This document shows, piece after piece, positions 1 through 6,576 of a DNA stretch of 14,379 nt. The notes beneath the pieces are model-generated. The model searched no databases and had not been told where the DNA came from. It saw nothing but the letters and a program-made list of their open reading frames with translations. Location of the stretch: positions 1 to 14,379 of the forward strand of contig CAYNFH010000173.1 of NCBI GenBank assembly GCA_964396385.1. The letters are read 5' to 3'. A program made the position numbers and the translations under genes. The first letter of the stretch is position 1. The number at the start of each line of letters is the position of its first letter. The DNA comes from CAYNFH01 sp964396385. Lineage in GTDB: Bacteria; Armatimonadota; Chthonomonadetes; Chthonomonadales; CAJBBX01.

Positions 1-834
1 CTGGCGGACGCCCGCAAGCGTGTGAACCGGCTGCCGCTGGGCGCGGGCGCGCTCGCCGGGACCTCCTTTCCCATCGACCGGGAGCGCGTTGCGGAGCTCC
101 TGGGGTTCGACGGCGTCTGCGAGAACAGCCTGGACGCCGTGGCGGACCGGGACTTCGTGGTGGAGTTTCTCTCGGCCGCGTCGCTGCTCATGATGCACCT
201 CTCCCGCCTGGCGGAAGAGATCATCCTGTGGAACAGCCCGGAGTTCGGATTTGTGGAGTTGGACGATTCCGTCACCACCGGCAGCAGCATTATGCCGCAG
301 AAGAAGAACCCGGATGCCGCGGAGCTGGCGCGCGGCAAGACCGGCCGCGTCTTCGGGCACCTGCTGGGCCTCCTCACCGTCCTGAAGGCGTTGCCGCTGG
401 CCTACAACAAGGACATGCAGGAGGATAAGGAGCCCCTGTTCGATACGGTGGACACCCTCTTCACCGTACTGCCGGCCTTCCACAAGACCCTCGCCACGGC
501 CCGGTTCAACCGGGAACGGATGGCCGCCGCGCTGCGCGGAGACTTCTCTACGGCTACCGACCTGGCCGACCTCCTGGTCCGCATGGGCATGCCCTTCCGG
601 GACGCGCACCACGTGGTCGGCACTATTGTGCGGGCTTGCATCGAGCGCGGGGTCGGCCTGGAAGACCTCGCCCCGGAGGACCTGGCCGCTTTCGCTCCGG
701 AGCTGGCGCAAGCGGGTGCGAAGGTGGCCACGATCAAGGCGAGTGTGGCGGCCCGCACCGCGAGCGGCGGGACCGCTCCCGAGGCCGTTCTCCGCCAGCT
801 CGACCTCGCAAAAAGCCTGCTCGACTCCTTCTGA
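1..834 (+). CDS. argH: Argininosuccinate lyase, C-terminal part (5' truncated by window)
   Basis: Last step of arginine biosynthesis: cleaves argininosuccinate to arginine and fumarate in the cytoplasm, as a homotetramer of the fumarase/aspartase superfamily. The reading frame is open from base 1 (L-A-D-A-R-K-R-V-N-R-L-P-L-G), so the start lies upstream of the window; 277 residues are visible of the roughly 460 usual for the family. The superfamily signature G-S-S-I-M-P-Q-K-K-N-P-D (about 290-325 nt) carries the flexible catalytic-serine loop. The segment before it (PLGAGALAGTSFPIDRE) and the one after it (LPLAYNKDMQEDKEPLFD) are typical ArgH. Stop is TGA at 832-834. No arginine-pathway neighbour is visible downstream. 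Identification is firm; only completeness is unknown. Confidence 0.97.
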   Translation: MADARKRVNRLPLGAGALAGTSFPIDRERVAELLGFDGVCENSLDAVADRDFVVEFLSAASLLMMHLSRLAEEIILWNSPEFGFVELDDSVTTGSSIMPQKKNPDAAELARGKTGRVFGHLLGLLTVLKALPLAYNKDMQEDKEPLFDTVDTLFTVLPAFHKTLATARFNRERMAAALRGDFSTATDLADLLVRMGMPFRDAHHVVGTIVRACIERGVGLEDLAPEDLAAFAPELAQAGAKVATIKASVAARTASGGTAPEAVLRQLDLAKSLLDSF

Positions 835-890
835 CTCTCGGAACAAGGGATTCCTCTCCCACGTCTTCCATCTTCAAAGAGCAGCCGGTT

Positions 891-915
891 CCGCCCCTGC
901 GCACGTACGGGGCGG
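891..915 (+). terminator. Weak hairpin after argH
   Basis: CCGCCCC (891-897) can pair with GGGGCGG (909-915) across an 11-nt loop in the 127-bp gap between argH and the next gene. There is no T-tract, so it is only a possible transcription pause or Rho-assisted terminator. It may equally be chance in GC-rich DNA. Confidence 0.25.
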
Positions 916-961
916 CCAGGCTCGGCAGAAGCGGGCCGCGGAGCCCGCAAGGAGCAAGTCG

Positions 962-1744
962 ATGGGAGACGGCCTCGCCGGCAAGGTTGCGCTCATGACG
1001 GGCGCTCCCACGCCGCTGTCCCTGACGGTCGCCCGGAGACTGGGAAACGAGGGCGCGCGCATTGCCTTTATCGGGCGAAAGGTGAGCCGGGACGCCGGCA
1101 TCCAGGCGCTCCTGTACCAGTTCCGGAGGGAGTCGCTCTGCCTGGACGCGGACCTTTCGGACCCGGCAGCCGTGGAAGCGATTTTGTCGTGTGTGGAGGA
1201 GGCGTTCGGATCCGTGGACCTGGTGGTCCACACGTTGGGAGAGCCGGAGCCGCAACCGGAGTCCCGGGGCGGAGGACTGGTGATCCGGAACTCCACCGCG
1301 CCGCTGACGGCCGCGCTTACGACGACGCGCGGCGCGATGAACCACATGCAGCGGCGTCAGAGCGGGCACATCGTTCATCTCGTGAGCGGGGACCAGATTG
1401 GGGCCGTGGAGGTGGAGCGGCGGGCTCTTTCCGGGCTGCGGCAGCAGTGGGGTTTGCCCGGCGGCTCGACGGCGGTAGCGCTGAGCGCCATCTACTTCGA
1501 TGAGGCGGCCAGCCTGCCCGGAGTCAGCCCGGACCAGGGTGAGCCGCGGGTCCTGGAGATCTACACGGGGCGCGCTATCGAGGAAGACGAGTGGATGCGC
1601 CGGGTGCTCCTGGAGCACGAAATCGGGAATCTGGTGATGCGAGTCTGCAATCATCCGTCGGAGATGTTTCCCGGCCGGGTTGAGTCGTTCGACCTGCCGG
1701 TCGGAGTACACGCGGTGCTGGAGGTGCCGGCGGACGGCGAGTAG
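962..1744 (+). CDS. SDR-like Rossmann protein, probably catalytically inactive
   Basis: 260 residues with the layout of a short-chain dehydrogenase/reductase: beta1 KVALMTGA at 8-15, a second strand with the basic cofactor region (RIAFIGRK, 33-40), the adenine-ring motif DADLSDP (62-68), and beta4 VDLVVHTLG (85-93). However, the TGxxxGxG loop has become TGAPTPLS, the NAG motif is replaced by HTLG, and after the putative catalytic serine (S142 in HLVSG) there is no YxxxK: the expected positions hold Ala and Leu. The last 70 residues are acidic and do not resemble a standard SDR tail. I infer a pseudoenzyme, or a binding or regulatory role. ATG 962 was chosen because AGGAG stands 7 nt upstream; the same frame stays open further upstream but would run into argH. 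No function can be assigned. Confidence 0.75.
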   Translation: MGDGLAGKVALMTGAPTPLSLTVARRLGNEGARIAFIGRKVSRDAGIQALLYQFRRESLCLDADLSDPAAVEAILSCVEEAFGSVDLVVHTLGEPEPQPESRGGGLVIRNSTAPLTAALTTTRGAMNHMQRRQSGHIVHLVSGDQIGAVEVERRALSGLRQQWGLPGGSTAVALSAIYFDEAASLPGVSPDQGEPRVLEIYTGRAIEEDEWMRRVLLEHEIGNLVMRVCNHPSEMFPGRVESFDLPVGVHAVLEVPADGE

Positions 1745-1804
1745 CCGGCGATCAGCTCCCGCGCACCAATTGGCGAGAGACAACTACATACGGGAGATAA
1801 CAAG

Positions 1805-2506
1805 ATGGCTGACGACCTGAACAATCAAGCACGAGCCACCAACGCGGAGATCCGCAAAGAGATAGCAGAGGACCAGCGGGATGCGGCGCTGAACGTCGCC
1901 GCGAACGAATCCGTGAACCGCGACCTAGCGGAGACGGAAGCCGTCGACGCGCGCATAGAGGCGAAGCGCGCGAACATGGCGGCCCGCGAGCTGGACACGG
2001 ACCGGCGGGTTCTGGGCTACGAGCTGGCTGGCGAGCGCCAGGCCGCCGCGAACAACGCCTTCGGCTTCTACCTTACGCTCGCGGTAGTCATTGCCGCCCT
2101 CTGCCTAGGCGCGGTCTACTACTGGTACTGGCGCCCGAATAGCACGCAGACCGTGATCAGCGCGGCGCCCCCGCCGCCGCCGCCCACGACAGTGGTGACT
2201 CCTCCTGCAGCCACGCAGCCGCAGACGCCCGCGCCGCCCGCCGCGCCGGCGATGCCGGCGGCCCCGGCGCAGCCCATGAATGCGCCACCGCCGACGGTCA
2301 ACGTGACGCCGCCGCCGGTGCGGGTGAACGTGACACCTCCGCCGGTGCGGATACACAACGATATCCACGTGCCACCGGCCCCCGCACCGGAAACCACTCC
2401 GGCGCCCAACAGCGATACGGGCACGACCGGACCGGACACCGGCACGAATGGAACCGGAGGACCGGGCACGACCGACAACGGCACGTCCGATAGCACGGGC
2501 CGGTAG
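1805..2506 (+). CDS. Single-pass membrane protein with helical N-terminus and proline-rich outer domain
   Basis: I do not recognise the family. 233 residues: 1-80 is an Ala/Glu/Arg-rich, probably helical or coiled-coil segment; about 86-107 is one hydrophobic span (FYLTLAVVIAALCLGAVYYW) ending in aromatic residues; 120-205 is very rich in proline and alanine, with the nine-residue unit VNVTPPPVR twice in tandem (165-173, 174-182); 205-233 is a Gly/Thr/Asp/Asn-rich tail. The charge pattern suggests the N-terminus is cytoplasmic and the proline-rich part periplasmic or wall-spanning, as in TonB-like or wall-anchoring linkers, but no TonB C-terminal domain is present. ATG 1805 has GGGAG 8 nt upstream. 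A perfect hairpin follows the gene, suggesting a monocistronic unit. Confidence 0.8.
   Translation: MADDLNNQARATNAEIRKEIAEDQRDAALNVAANESVNRDLAETEAVDARIEAKRANMAARELDTDRRVLGYELAGERQAAANNAFGFYLTLAVVIAALCLGAVYYWYWRPNSTQTVISAAPPPPPPTTVVTPPAATQPQTPAPPAAPAMPAAPAQPMNAPPPTVNVTPPPVRVNVTPPPVRIHNDIHVPPAPAPETTPAPNSDTGTTGPDTGTNGTGGPGTTDNGTSDSTGR
2297..2350 (+). repeat. Two tandem 27-bp units inside the proline-rich coding region
   Basis: Two adjacent 27-nt units (2297-2323 and 2324-2350) encode the same nonapeptide VNVTPPPVR and differ only at a few positions. This indicates a recent in-frame duplication in the proline-rich linker. Confidence 0.75.
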
Positions 2507-2517
2507 TATGAGACTTC

Positions 2518-2542
2518 GCCCCGGCCGCGCGTTGGCCGGGGC
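2518..2542 (+). terminator. Perfect 9-bp GC hairpin after the membrane-protein gene
   Basis: GCCCCGGCC (2518-2526) pairs perfectly with GGCCGGGGC (2534-2542) around the 7-nt loop GCGCGTT. It begins 11 nt after the stop codon. No T-run follows, so termination would be of the T-less type common in GC-rich genomes. Confidence 0.55.
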
Positions 2543-2598
2543 ATCCTGACAGGCGCGACGACGGTGTCCCGCCTGAAGCTCAAGAAAGGAGTTCCAAG

Positions 2599-2796
2599 AT
2601 GGACTCAGATAGAATCAAAGGCAAAGTGAAGGAGATGGAGGGAAAGATCCAGGACGCCAAGGGCGACCTGACCAACAATCCCTCTGACGATATCGAGGGC
2701 AAGGCGAAGCAGGTCAGCGGCAAGGCGCAGCAGACCTGGGGCAAGATAAAGGATGAGGCCCGCGCCTCCCGCGAGCAGGCCCGCGAAAACAGATAA
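2599..2796 (+). CDS. CsbD-like small stress protein
   Basis: 65 residues, highly charged, with the CsbD-family pattern: DRIKGKVKEMEGKIQDAKGD at 4-23 followed by the second amphipathic unit IEGKAKQVSGKAQQTWGKIKD. CsbD-type proteins are small, abundant, general-stress-induced proteins of unknown mechanism; in Bacillus subtilis csbD is under sigma-B control. ATG 2599 is preceded by AAAGGAG with a 7-nt spacer, a strong ribosome site consistent with high expression. The gene stands between two hairpin terminators and is probably transcribed alone. Family assignment is strong; the cellular role is not known from sequence. Confidence 0.93.
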   Translation: MDSDRIKGKVKEMEGKIQDAKGDLTNNPSDDIEGKAKQVSGKAQQTWGKIKDEARASREQARENR

Positions 2797-2814
2797 GCAT
2801 CTGCCTGCACACCC

Positions 2815-2845
2815 ACAGCGCCCCGGCCAACCACCGGGGCGCTGT
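2815..2845 (+). terminator. Strong hairpin terminator after the CsbD-like gene
   Basis: ACAGCGCCCCGG (2815-2826) pairs perfectly over 12 bp with CCGGGGCGCTGT (2834-2845), loop CCAACCA. It lies 18 nt after the stop codon. Only a weak T content follows. Confidence 0.7.
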
Positions 2846-2857
2846 CACGTCTGAACC

Positions 2858-3034
2858 GTGCGACCATTCACAATACCACAAGTCAGGCCCCGCGACTGGA
2901 ACGCGGTCCGGCACATAGAGCGCGACCTGGACCACGCCCACCTGGACTATGATAGGGACCGCCGCCAGCTTGCCGATGACCGCGCGGAGGCCGCTCGCAT
3001 CGAGGACCACCTGCACTACGGCTACGCCCGGTAA
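2858..3034 (+). pseudogene. Short charged coding remnant or unrecognised small ORF
   Basis: This frame has codon usage like the neighbouring genes (mostly G or C at third positions) and reads as a charged, helix-like peptide: DWNAVRHIERDLDHAHLDYD followed by a D/R/A-rich stretch ending HLHYGYAR and TAA at 3032-3034. An in-frame TGA sits at 2852-2854, and the only possible start is GTG 2858, which has no ribosome-binding site and lies just after a terminator. I therefore favour the 3' end of a lost gene over a living one. The composition recalls small Asp/Arg-rich proteins, but no family could be named. It could also be a genuine small protein with an unusual start. Confidence 0.35.
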
Positions 3035-3069
3035 CGAGCTCACGGCAATCACAAGAGCAGTAGGGCGTA

Positions 3070-3154
3070 CCACTGTCATTCCGAGCACAAGCGAGGAATC
3101 TGGCCACTTTATCCCGGAGCCAGATTCCTCCCTCCGGTCGGAATGACAAGTGGC
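3070..3154. repeat. Imperfect palindromic repeat element (nested dyads)
   Basis: Two nested inverted repeats: outer arms CCACTGTCATTCC and GGAATGACAAGTGG (one extra A in the right arm), and inner arms GAGGAATCTGGC (3093-3104) and GCCAGATTCCTC (3119-3130), perfect over 12 bp. The core GTCATTCCGAGC...GAGGAATCTGG resembles palindromic intergenic repeats I know from many unrelated bacterial genomes, so this is likely one copy of a dispersed REP- or MITE-like family. It may also act as a terminator or mRNA-stabilising hairpin between the CsbD region and the MFS gene. Confidence 0.75.
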
Positions 3155-3172
3155 GGTCGGAAGGACCGGTGA

Positions 3173-3204
3173 GCGTTCGGGTACACTGAAGCCACTCCGA
3201 ACGC
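3173..3204 (+). promoter_or_regulatory. 8-bp dyad just upstream of the MFS gene
   Basis: GCGTTCGG (3173-3180) and CCGAACGC (3197-3204) form a perfect dyad with a 16-nt centre, ending 13 nt before the MFS start codon. The centre holds TACACT (3182-3187), which could serve as a -10 box, so the dyad could be an operator over the promoter, or a leader hairpin. No adjacent TetR- or MarR-type regulator gene is present to support an operator reading. Confidence 0.3.
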
Positions 3205-3217
3205 ACGCCGGGACTCG

Positions 3218-4480
3218 ATGAAACGTTCGCCCCTCATAATCCTCTTCATCACGGTCGCTATCGACCTCCTCGGCTTCGGAATCATCCTACCGCTCCTCCC
3301 GCTCTATGTCACGAAATATGGTGGAGATGAAGTAACCGGAGGCTGGCTCAGCGCGAGCTACTCCATCACACAGTTCCTATTCGCGCCGCTCTGGGGCAGG
3401 ATGTCCGACCTGCATGGCAGGCGGCCGCTCATCCTTCTGAGCCTCTTGGGCTCAGCGATCACCTTCCTGATCTTTGGCGCGGCGCCCAACCTGGCGGTAC
3501 TGTTTCTGGCGCGCATCGTTGCGGGAATAGCGACGGCAGCCAGTCTGCCGACGGCGCAAGCGTACATCGCAGACGTCACCACGCCGGAAAAGCGCTCGCG
3601 CGGCATGGCGATGATCGGCGTGGCATTTGGTGTGGGGTTTGCATGCGGCCCCTGGATCGGGGGTGCGCTCGGGAAGATCAACCTCAGCCTTCCGGCATTC
3701 GTGGTTGCGGGCATGGCTGCGTGCAATCTGATCTGGTCCTTCTTCGCGCTACCCGAGTCGCATACGACCGGGCGGGACGAGCTCCACGCGCGGAAGGCGA
3801 AGCTTCTGGACACCACGGCATTCACGGCAGCCTTCAGCAGTGCTGCCCTGGCCGAACTCCTCACCGTGTTTTGCGTTTCGACCTTTGCGTTCGCACTGAT
3901 GGAGAGCACCTTTACCTGGCTCGTGCTGTTCCGGATCGTGGATCCCCATCACGGAGTTGCCACGGTAACTCCGGAGCTGCGGAAGCAGGCAGCGGCCGTG
4001 GTGGGACCCATGTTCGGCATAGTGGGAATCACGGCGGTGTTCTCGCAGGGGGCCGTGATGGGAGGCCTCGCGGAGCGGCTGGGAGAGCGGAAGCTCATCT
4101 GGATTGGTGCGCTGGTGCTCGCAGGATCATTGTGTGGCATAGCCGTCGCCAACAGCATCGCGCTGCTTACCATCCTGGGCGCCCTGCTCGCCTTTGGCAG
4201 CGGGATGATGAATCCATCCCTCACAAGCCTGATCTCCAAGGAGGCCGGCCGCGGCGAGCGGGGAGGGGTCCTTGGAGTGCAGCAGGGGCTCAGCAGCTTT
4301 GCGCGGATAATCGCGCCACCCCTCGGCACGTGGCTTTTAACGATCCGATTGGGTGCGCTCTACGGTAGCGCTTCCTACGTGCTCTCCGCCGGCCTCATGT
4401 TCCTGGCGTTCTTCCTCAGCCTCAAGCTCCGGGAGCCGCCCTCCATGGAGGGAGAGGCTCCCGAGGTCGCGCTGCACTAG
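3218..4480 (+). CDS. MFS efflux transporter, DHA1/TetA-like drug:H+ antiporter
   Basis: 420 residues, the usual length of 12-helix major facilitator drug:H+ antiporters of the inner membrane. Helix 1 carries the buried acid in VAIDLLGFGIILPLLPLY (13-30), like the TetA D-x-x-G-x-G-x-x-x-P pattern. Motif A between helices 2 and 3 is GRMSDLHGRRP (60-70), with the conserved Asp and the basic pair. The R-I-V-A-G helix 4 motif and the G-x-x-x-G-P-x-x-G-G motif of helix 5 (GFACGPWIGG) follow. The central cytoplasmic loop is about residues 190-205. The closest well-known families are TetA(B/C) and the YcdC/Bmr-type pumps; the substrate cannot be read from sequence. Only a weak GGGA precedes ATG 3218. 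The last four bases overlap the stop of the opposing hydrolase gene. Confidence 0.92.
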   Translation: MKRSPLIILFITVAIDLLGFGIILPLLPLYVTKYGGDEVTGGWLSASYSITQFLFAPLWGRMSDLHGRRPLILLSLLGSAITFLIFGAAPNLAVLFLARIVAGIATAASLPTAQAYIADVTTPEKRSRGMAMIGVAFGVGFACGPWIGGALGKINLSLPAFVVAGMAACNLIWSFFALPESHTTGRDELHARKAKLLDTTAFTAAFSSAALAELLTVFCVSTFAFALMESTFTWLVLFRIVDPHHGVATVTPELRKQAAAVVGPMFGIVGITAVFSQGAVMGGLAERLGERKLIWIGALVLAGSLCGIAVANSIALLTILGALLAFGSGMMNPSLTSLISKEAGRGERGGVLGVQQGLSSFARIIAPPLGTWLLTIRLGALYGSASYVLSAGLMFLAFFLSLKLREPPSMEGEAPEVALH

Positions 4481-5733
4481 GTCGCCGGGGAAAGCTCGTA
4501 GTGGCGGGTCTTGGGCTGGGCGGCTGCGCGTTGCGCGGAGACCAGGTCGGCCTCCAGGGAATCCAGCCCGCTCATCGCCTGCGCCACGTGGGGATAGTGG
4601 TCGTTCTGGAACGGCACCTGCAGCGTCCTCCACCGGGTGAAGTGGATGTTGTTATGCCGCACGGTGAGGGCATGGACCTCCTCCGCCTGGCGCACCATGG
4701 GGGTCGGCAGCACCGCGAGGTTGAGCCCCTCCGCGAGCTGTTCGCGCGTGAAGGTCCCCACGTCCTCGCCGTCGATCTTCAGGTCGTAACGCGGTGCGGT
4801 CAGGCCGGTGACCCGGAGGGGCTGCTCGTCCAGGGCGCGCACCACGTCGGACGCCTTGACCACCAGCGACACGGCCGGGTCGTTCAGGTCGAGAGGGAAG
4901 GGCAGCGCGTCATCGTCCTCGTCCCAGGTAATGATCTCAGAGGCGGCCAGGTTCTGCACGTGGGCGTTCACCGTCCGCGCCACACGCTTGGCGGCCGCAT
5001 CAATCTCCACGTCCGTTACGGTGGCCGGGGCGTTCCACGCCTTAAGCAGCGCCTCTGCCATCACGATGTGTCCGGCCGGGCCGGGATGCACGCGATCCGG
5101 GATCAGCTTGGACGCGAGCGCGGGCTCCAGGGAATTCGCCTTCTCCAGCGTGGCCACAACGGGCGTGTTCATGTCCGCCAGGGTGAGCGCATCCTCCGCC
5201 GCCAGGTTCTTCACAAAGTCGCCGTATCGGATCAGGACAGCATTGTAGCCGCCGGGGAAGCTGGGGGCGCGCGTCACGTCGTCGAACGGGGACGGTTGGA
5301 TGACCGTGGTGCGTACGTGCGGCAGGTCCTGCTTTAGCGTGTCGATGATGTGCCGGTACCCGGTGGTGTAGGTGTTGTACAGGTTCTCGTCGAACGGCCG
5401 GTAGCCGGCATCGTTCATGCCCAGCATGATGGTTACCACGGTTGGGCGGTAAGGCACCACGTCGCGCTGCAGGCGCAGGTCGATAGGTCCGCCTCCTCCG
5501 CCCGTGACGCGGTCTCCGCCCCAACCGCTATGGATGAAGGTGATGTTGCGGTGAGGGAACCGGGTGACCACGTACGTTTCGGTGTACGTGGTGTAGAGGC
5601 GCTGATCCGTGATGCTGTCCCCGTAGAACACCACGCGGTCACCGGTCTTGAGGTAGAACGGCCCTTCCGCCAGGGCGGCGGAGGCAACCTGCAGAAGCAG
5701 CAGACACGTCAGTGCGCGAAGTGTAATCCTCAT
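4477..5733 (-). CDS. Exported SGNH/GDSL-family hydrolase
   Basis: 418 residues with a signal peptide (MRITLRALTCLLLLQVASAA, cleavage probably after LAEG at 21-24 or ASA-A). All SGNH blocks are visible: block I FYGDSITD with nucleophile S40, block II Gly in GWGGDRV (G73), block III GMND (N107), and block V DRVHPG with D213 and H216. The family hydrolyses ester bonds of lipids, acetylated polysaccharides or similar substrates; here the product is secreted or periplasmic. Residues from about 240 to 418 form a C-terminal extension not needed for the SGNH fold, probably a beta-rich accessory region. ATG 5733 is preceded by GGAGAG and overlaps the upstream gene's stop as ATGA, implying translational coupling. 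Substrate is unknown. Confidence 0.92.
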   Translation of the reverse strand: MRITLRALTCLLLLQVASAALAEGPFYLKTGDRVVFYGDSITDQRLYTTYTETYVVTRFPHRNITFIHSGWGGDRVTGGGGGPIDLRLQRDVVPYRPTVVTIMLGMNDAGYRPFDENLYNTYTTGYRHIIDTLKQDLPHVRTTVIQPSPFDDVTRAPSFPGGYNAVLIRYGDFVKNLAAEDALTLADMNTPVVATLEKANSLEPALASKLIPDRVHPGPAGHIVMAEALLKAWNAPATVTDVEIDAAAKRVARTVNAHVQNLAASEIITWDEDDDALPFPLDLNDPAVSLVVKASDVVRALDEQPLRVTGLTAPRYDLKIDGEDVGTFTREQLAEGLNLAVLPTPMVRQAEEVHALTVRHNNIHFTRWRTLQVPFQNDHYPHVAQAMSGLDSLEADLVSAQRAAAQPKTRHYELSPAT

Positions 5734-6509
5734 ATACTCTCCGTTTGCGAGGGATTGGATGCCGGCTGAGAGGCGGCCGGCCGGATGTCCAGCAGGAGGT
5801 GCTCGCCGTGTTCGCCGGGCGTGACTGCGACGTTCACGTCGTAATTCTGCTGCTCGATGCGAGCGGGTATGTCACCTTCCTGAACCTTGTTGGTGACCGC
5901 GACGAGCAGGTTCGCCATGCTCTTGATCCGGGCAGTGAGCGACTCCCGGATATAACCTGGGAGCGACATACGTTCGGACCACCGGCCTTCGACGCAGAAC
6001 AGCACATCCACGGAGACACTCGGCTCCGTTTGTGTGTCAATGGCCGCAAGGTGGGCCTTGAATGCTTGAATTGTCGCGGGAGCAACCTCTGTCATCAGAG
6101 CTTCGGTTCTCGGATCTGAAGGAGTGTCAATCCGCTCTACTGTCATATCGGGGGTGACCTCCGCGAGCTGCCGCTCTATAGGATGAAGCGCTACCTGGCA
6201 CGCGCCTTCGGTCACCGCCACCTTGAGGATCACGTTCACGACCCGCTGCAACGGATCGTGGGCGCGCTGCGTCGCATCCTCCAGCGGGCTGGTGCGGAGC
6301 TCCTTGATGAGGCGCGAGGTCCGCAATCGCGCCGCCGGACTGAAGATGGCGCGGAAGCGCCTGCGGCGCTCCTCGATGACGACCTCTTGACAGGCTTGGC
6401 AGCCACGGACATGCTCATCCACCTCGTCCCGGACCGCGTCCAAGCCGCGGCACTCCAAATACCGGGTGCGTCCGGCGCGGATCAGGTCCTGAGCTTCGGT
6501 GCAGAGCAA
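5730..6509 (-). CDS. zf-HC2 zinc-finger protein fused to a GspE/PilB-type N-domain, lacking the ATPase
   Basis: 259 residues from a TTG start. N-terminus: C3, H33, C37 and C40 (DEHVRGCQACQ) fit the anti-sigma zf-HC2/ZAS zinc motif C-x(n)-H-x3-C-x2-C. From about 85 to 242 the sequence matches the N2 domain of type II secretion and type IV pilus ATPases: LQRVVNVILKVAVTEGACQV like V-N-x-I-L-x-x-A-x-x-x-G-A-S-D-I, then LPGYIRESLTARIKSMANLL and YDVNVAVTPGEHGEHLLLDI. It stops where the Walker A domain of GspE would begin, and no P-loop is present. No transmembrane span is seen. TTG 6509 is chosen over ATG 6536 because GGAGGA ends 5 nt before it and it puts the first Cys at position 3, as usual for zf-HC2. 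No sigma factor gene is adjacent. It is coupled to the SGNH hydrolase gene by ATGA. Confidence 0.75.
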   Translation of the reverse strand: MLCTEAQDLIRAGRTRYLECRGLDAVRDEVDEHVRGCQACQEVVIEERRRRFRAIFSPAARLRTSRLIKELRTSPLEDATQRAHDPLQRVVNVILKVAVTEGACQVALHPIERQLAEVTPDMTVERIDTPSDPRTEALMTEVAPATIQAFKAHLAAIDTQTEPSVSVDVLFCVEGRWSERMSLPGYIRESLTARIKSMANLLVAVTNKVQEGDIPARIEQQNYDVNVAVTPGEHGEHLLLDIRPAASQPASNPSQTESI

Positions 6510-6520
6510 GTCAGTCCTCC
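6510..6520 (-). promoter_or_regulatory. Ribosome-binding site that decides a TTG start
   Basis: On the minus strand GGAGGA (6520 to 6515) is followed by CTGAC and then TTG (6509-6507). The more upstream ATG at 6536-6534 has no purine-rich site before it, so this site argues for the TTG start of the zinc-finger gene. Confidence 0.7.
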
Positions 6521-6576
6521 GGATCCAGGAACGCATTGGGCTACTGCAGCATAAGAGGTACGCTCTTGCTTCGATT

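Noticed and set aside
626..961. N-terminal extension of the SDR-like frame into argH
   Set aside because: The extension overlaps argH by over 200 nt in another frame, is Arg/Trp/Ser-rich, and ATG 962 has a good ribosome site.
734..1783. 349-residue open frame on the minus strand
   Set aside because: Antisense to argH and the SDR-like gene, Arg/Pro/His-rich, no motif or ribosome site; typical GC-rich shadow frame.
2297..2350. CRISPR-like direct repeats
   Set aside because: Two adjacent coding units with no spacers.
4501..5337. 278-residue plus-strand open frame
   Set aside because: Antisense to the SGNH hydrolase, whose four catalytic blocks and signal peptide are clear.
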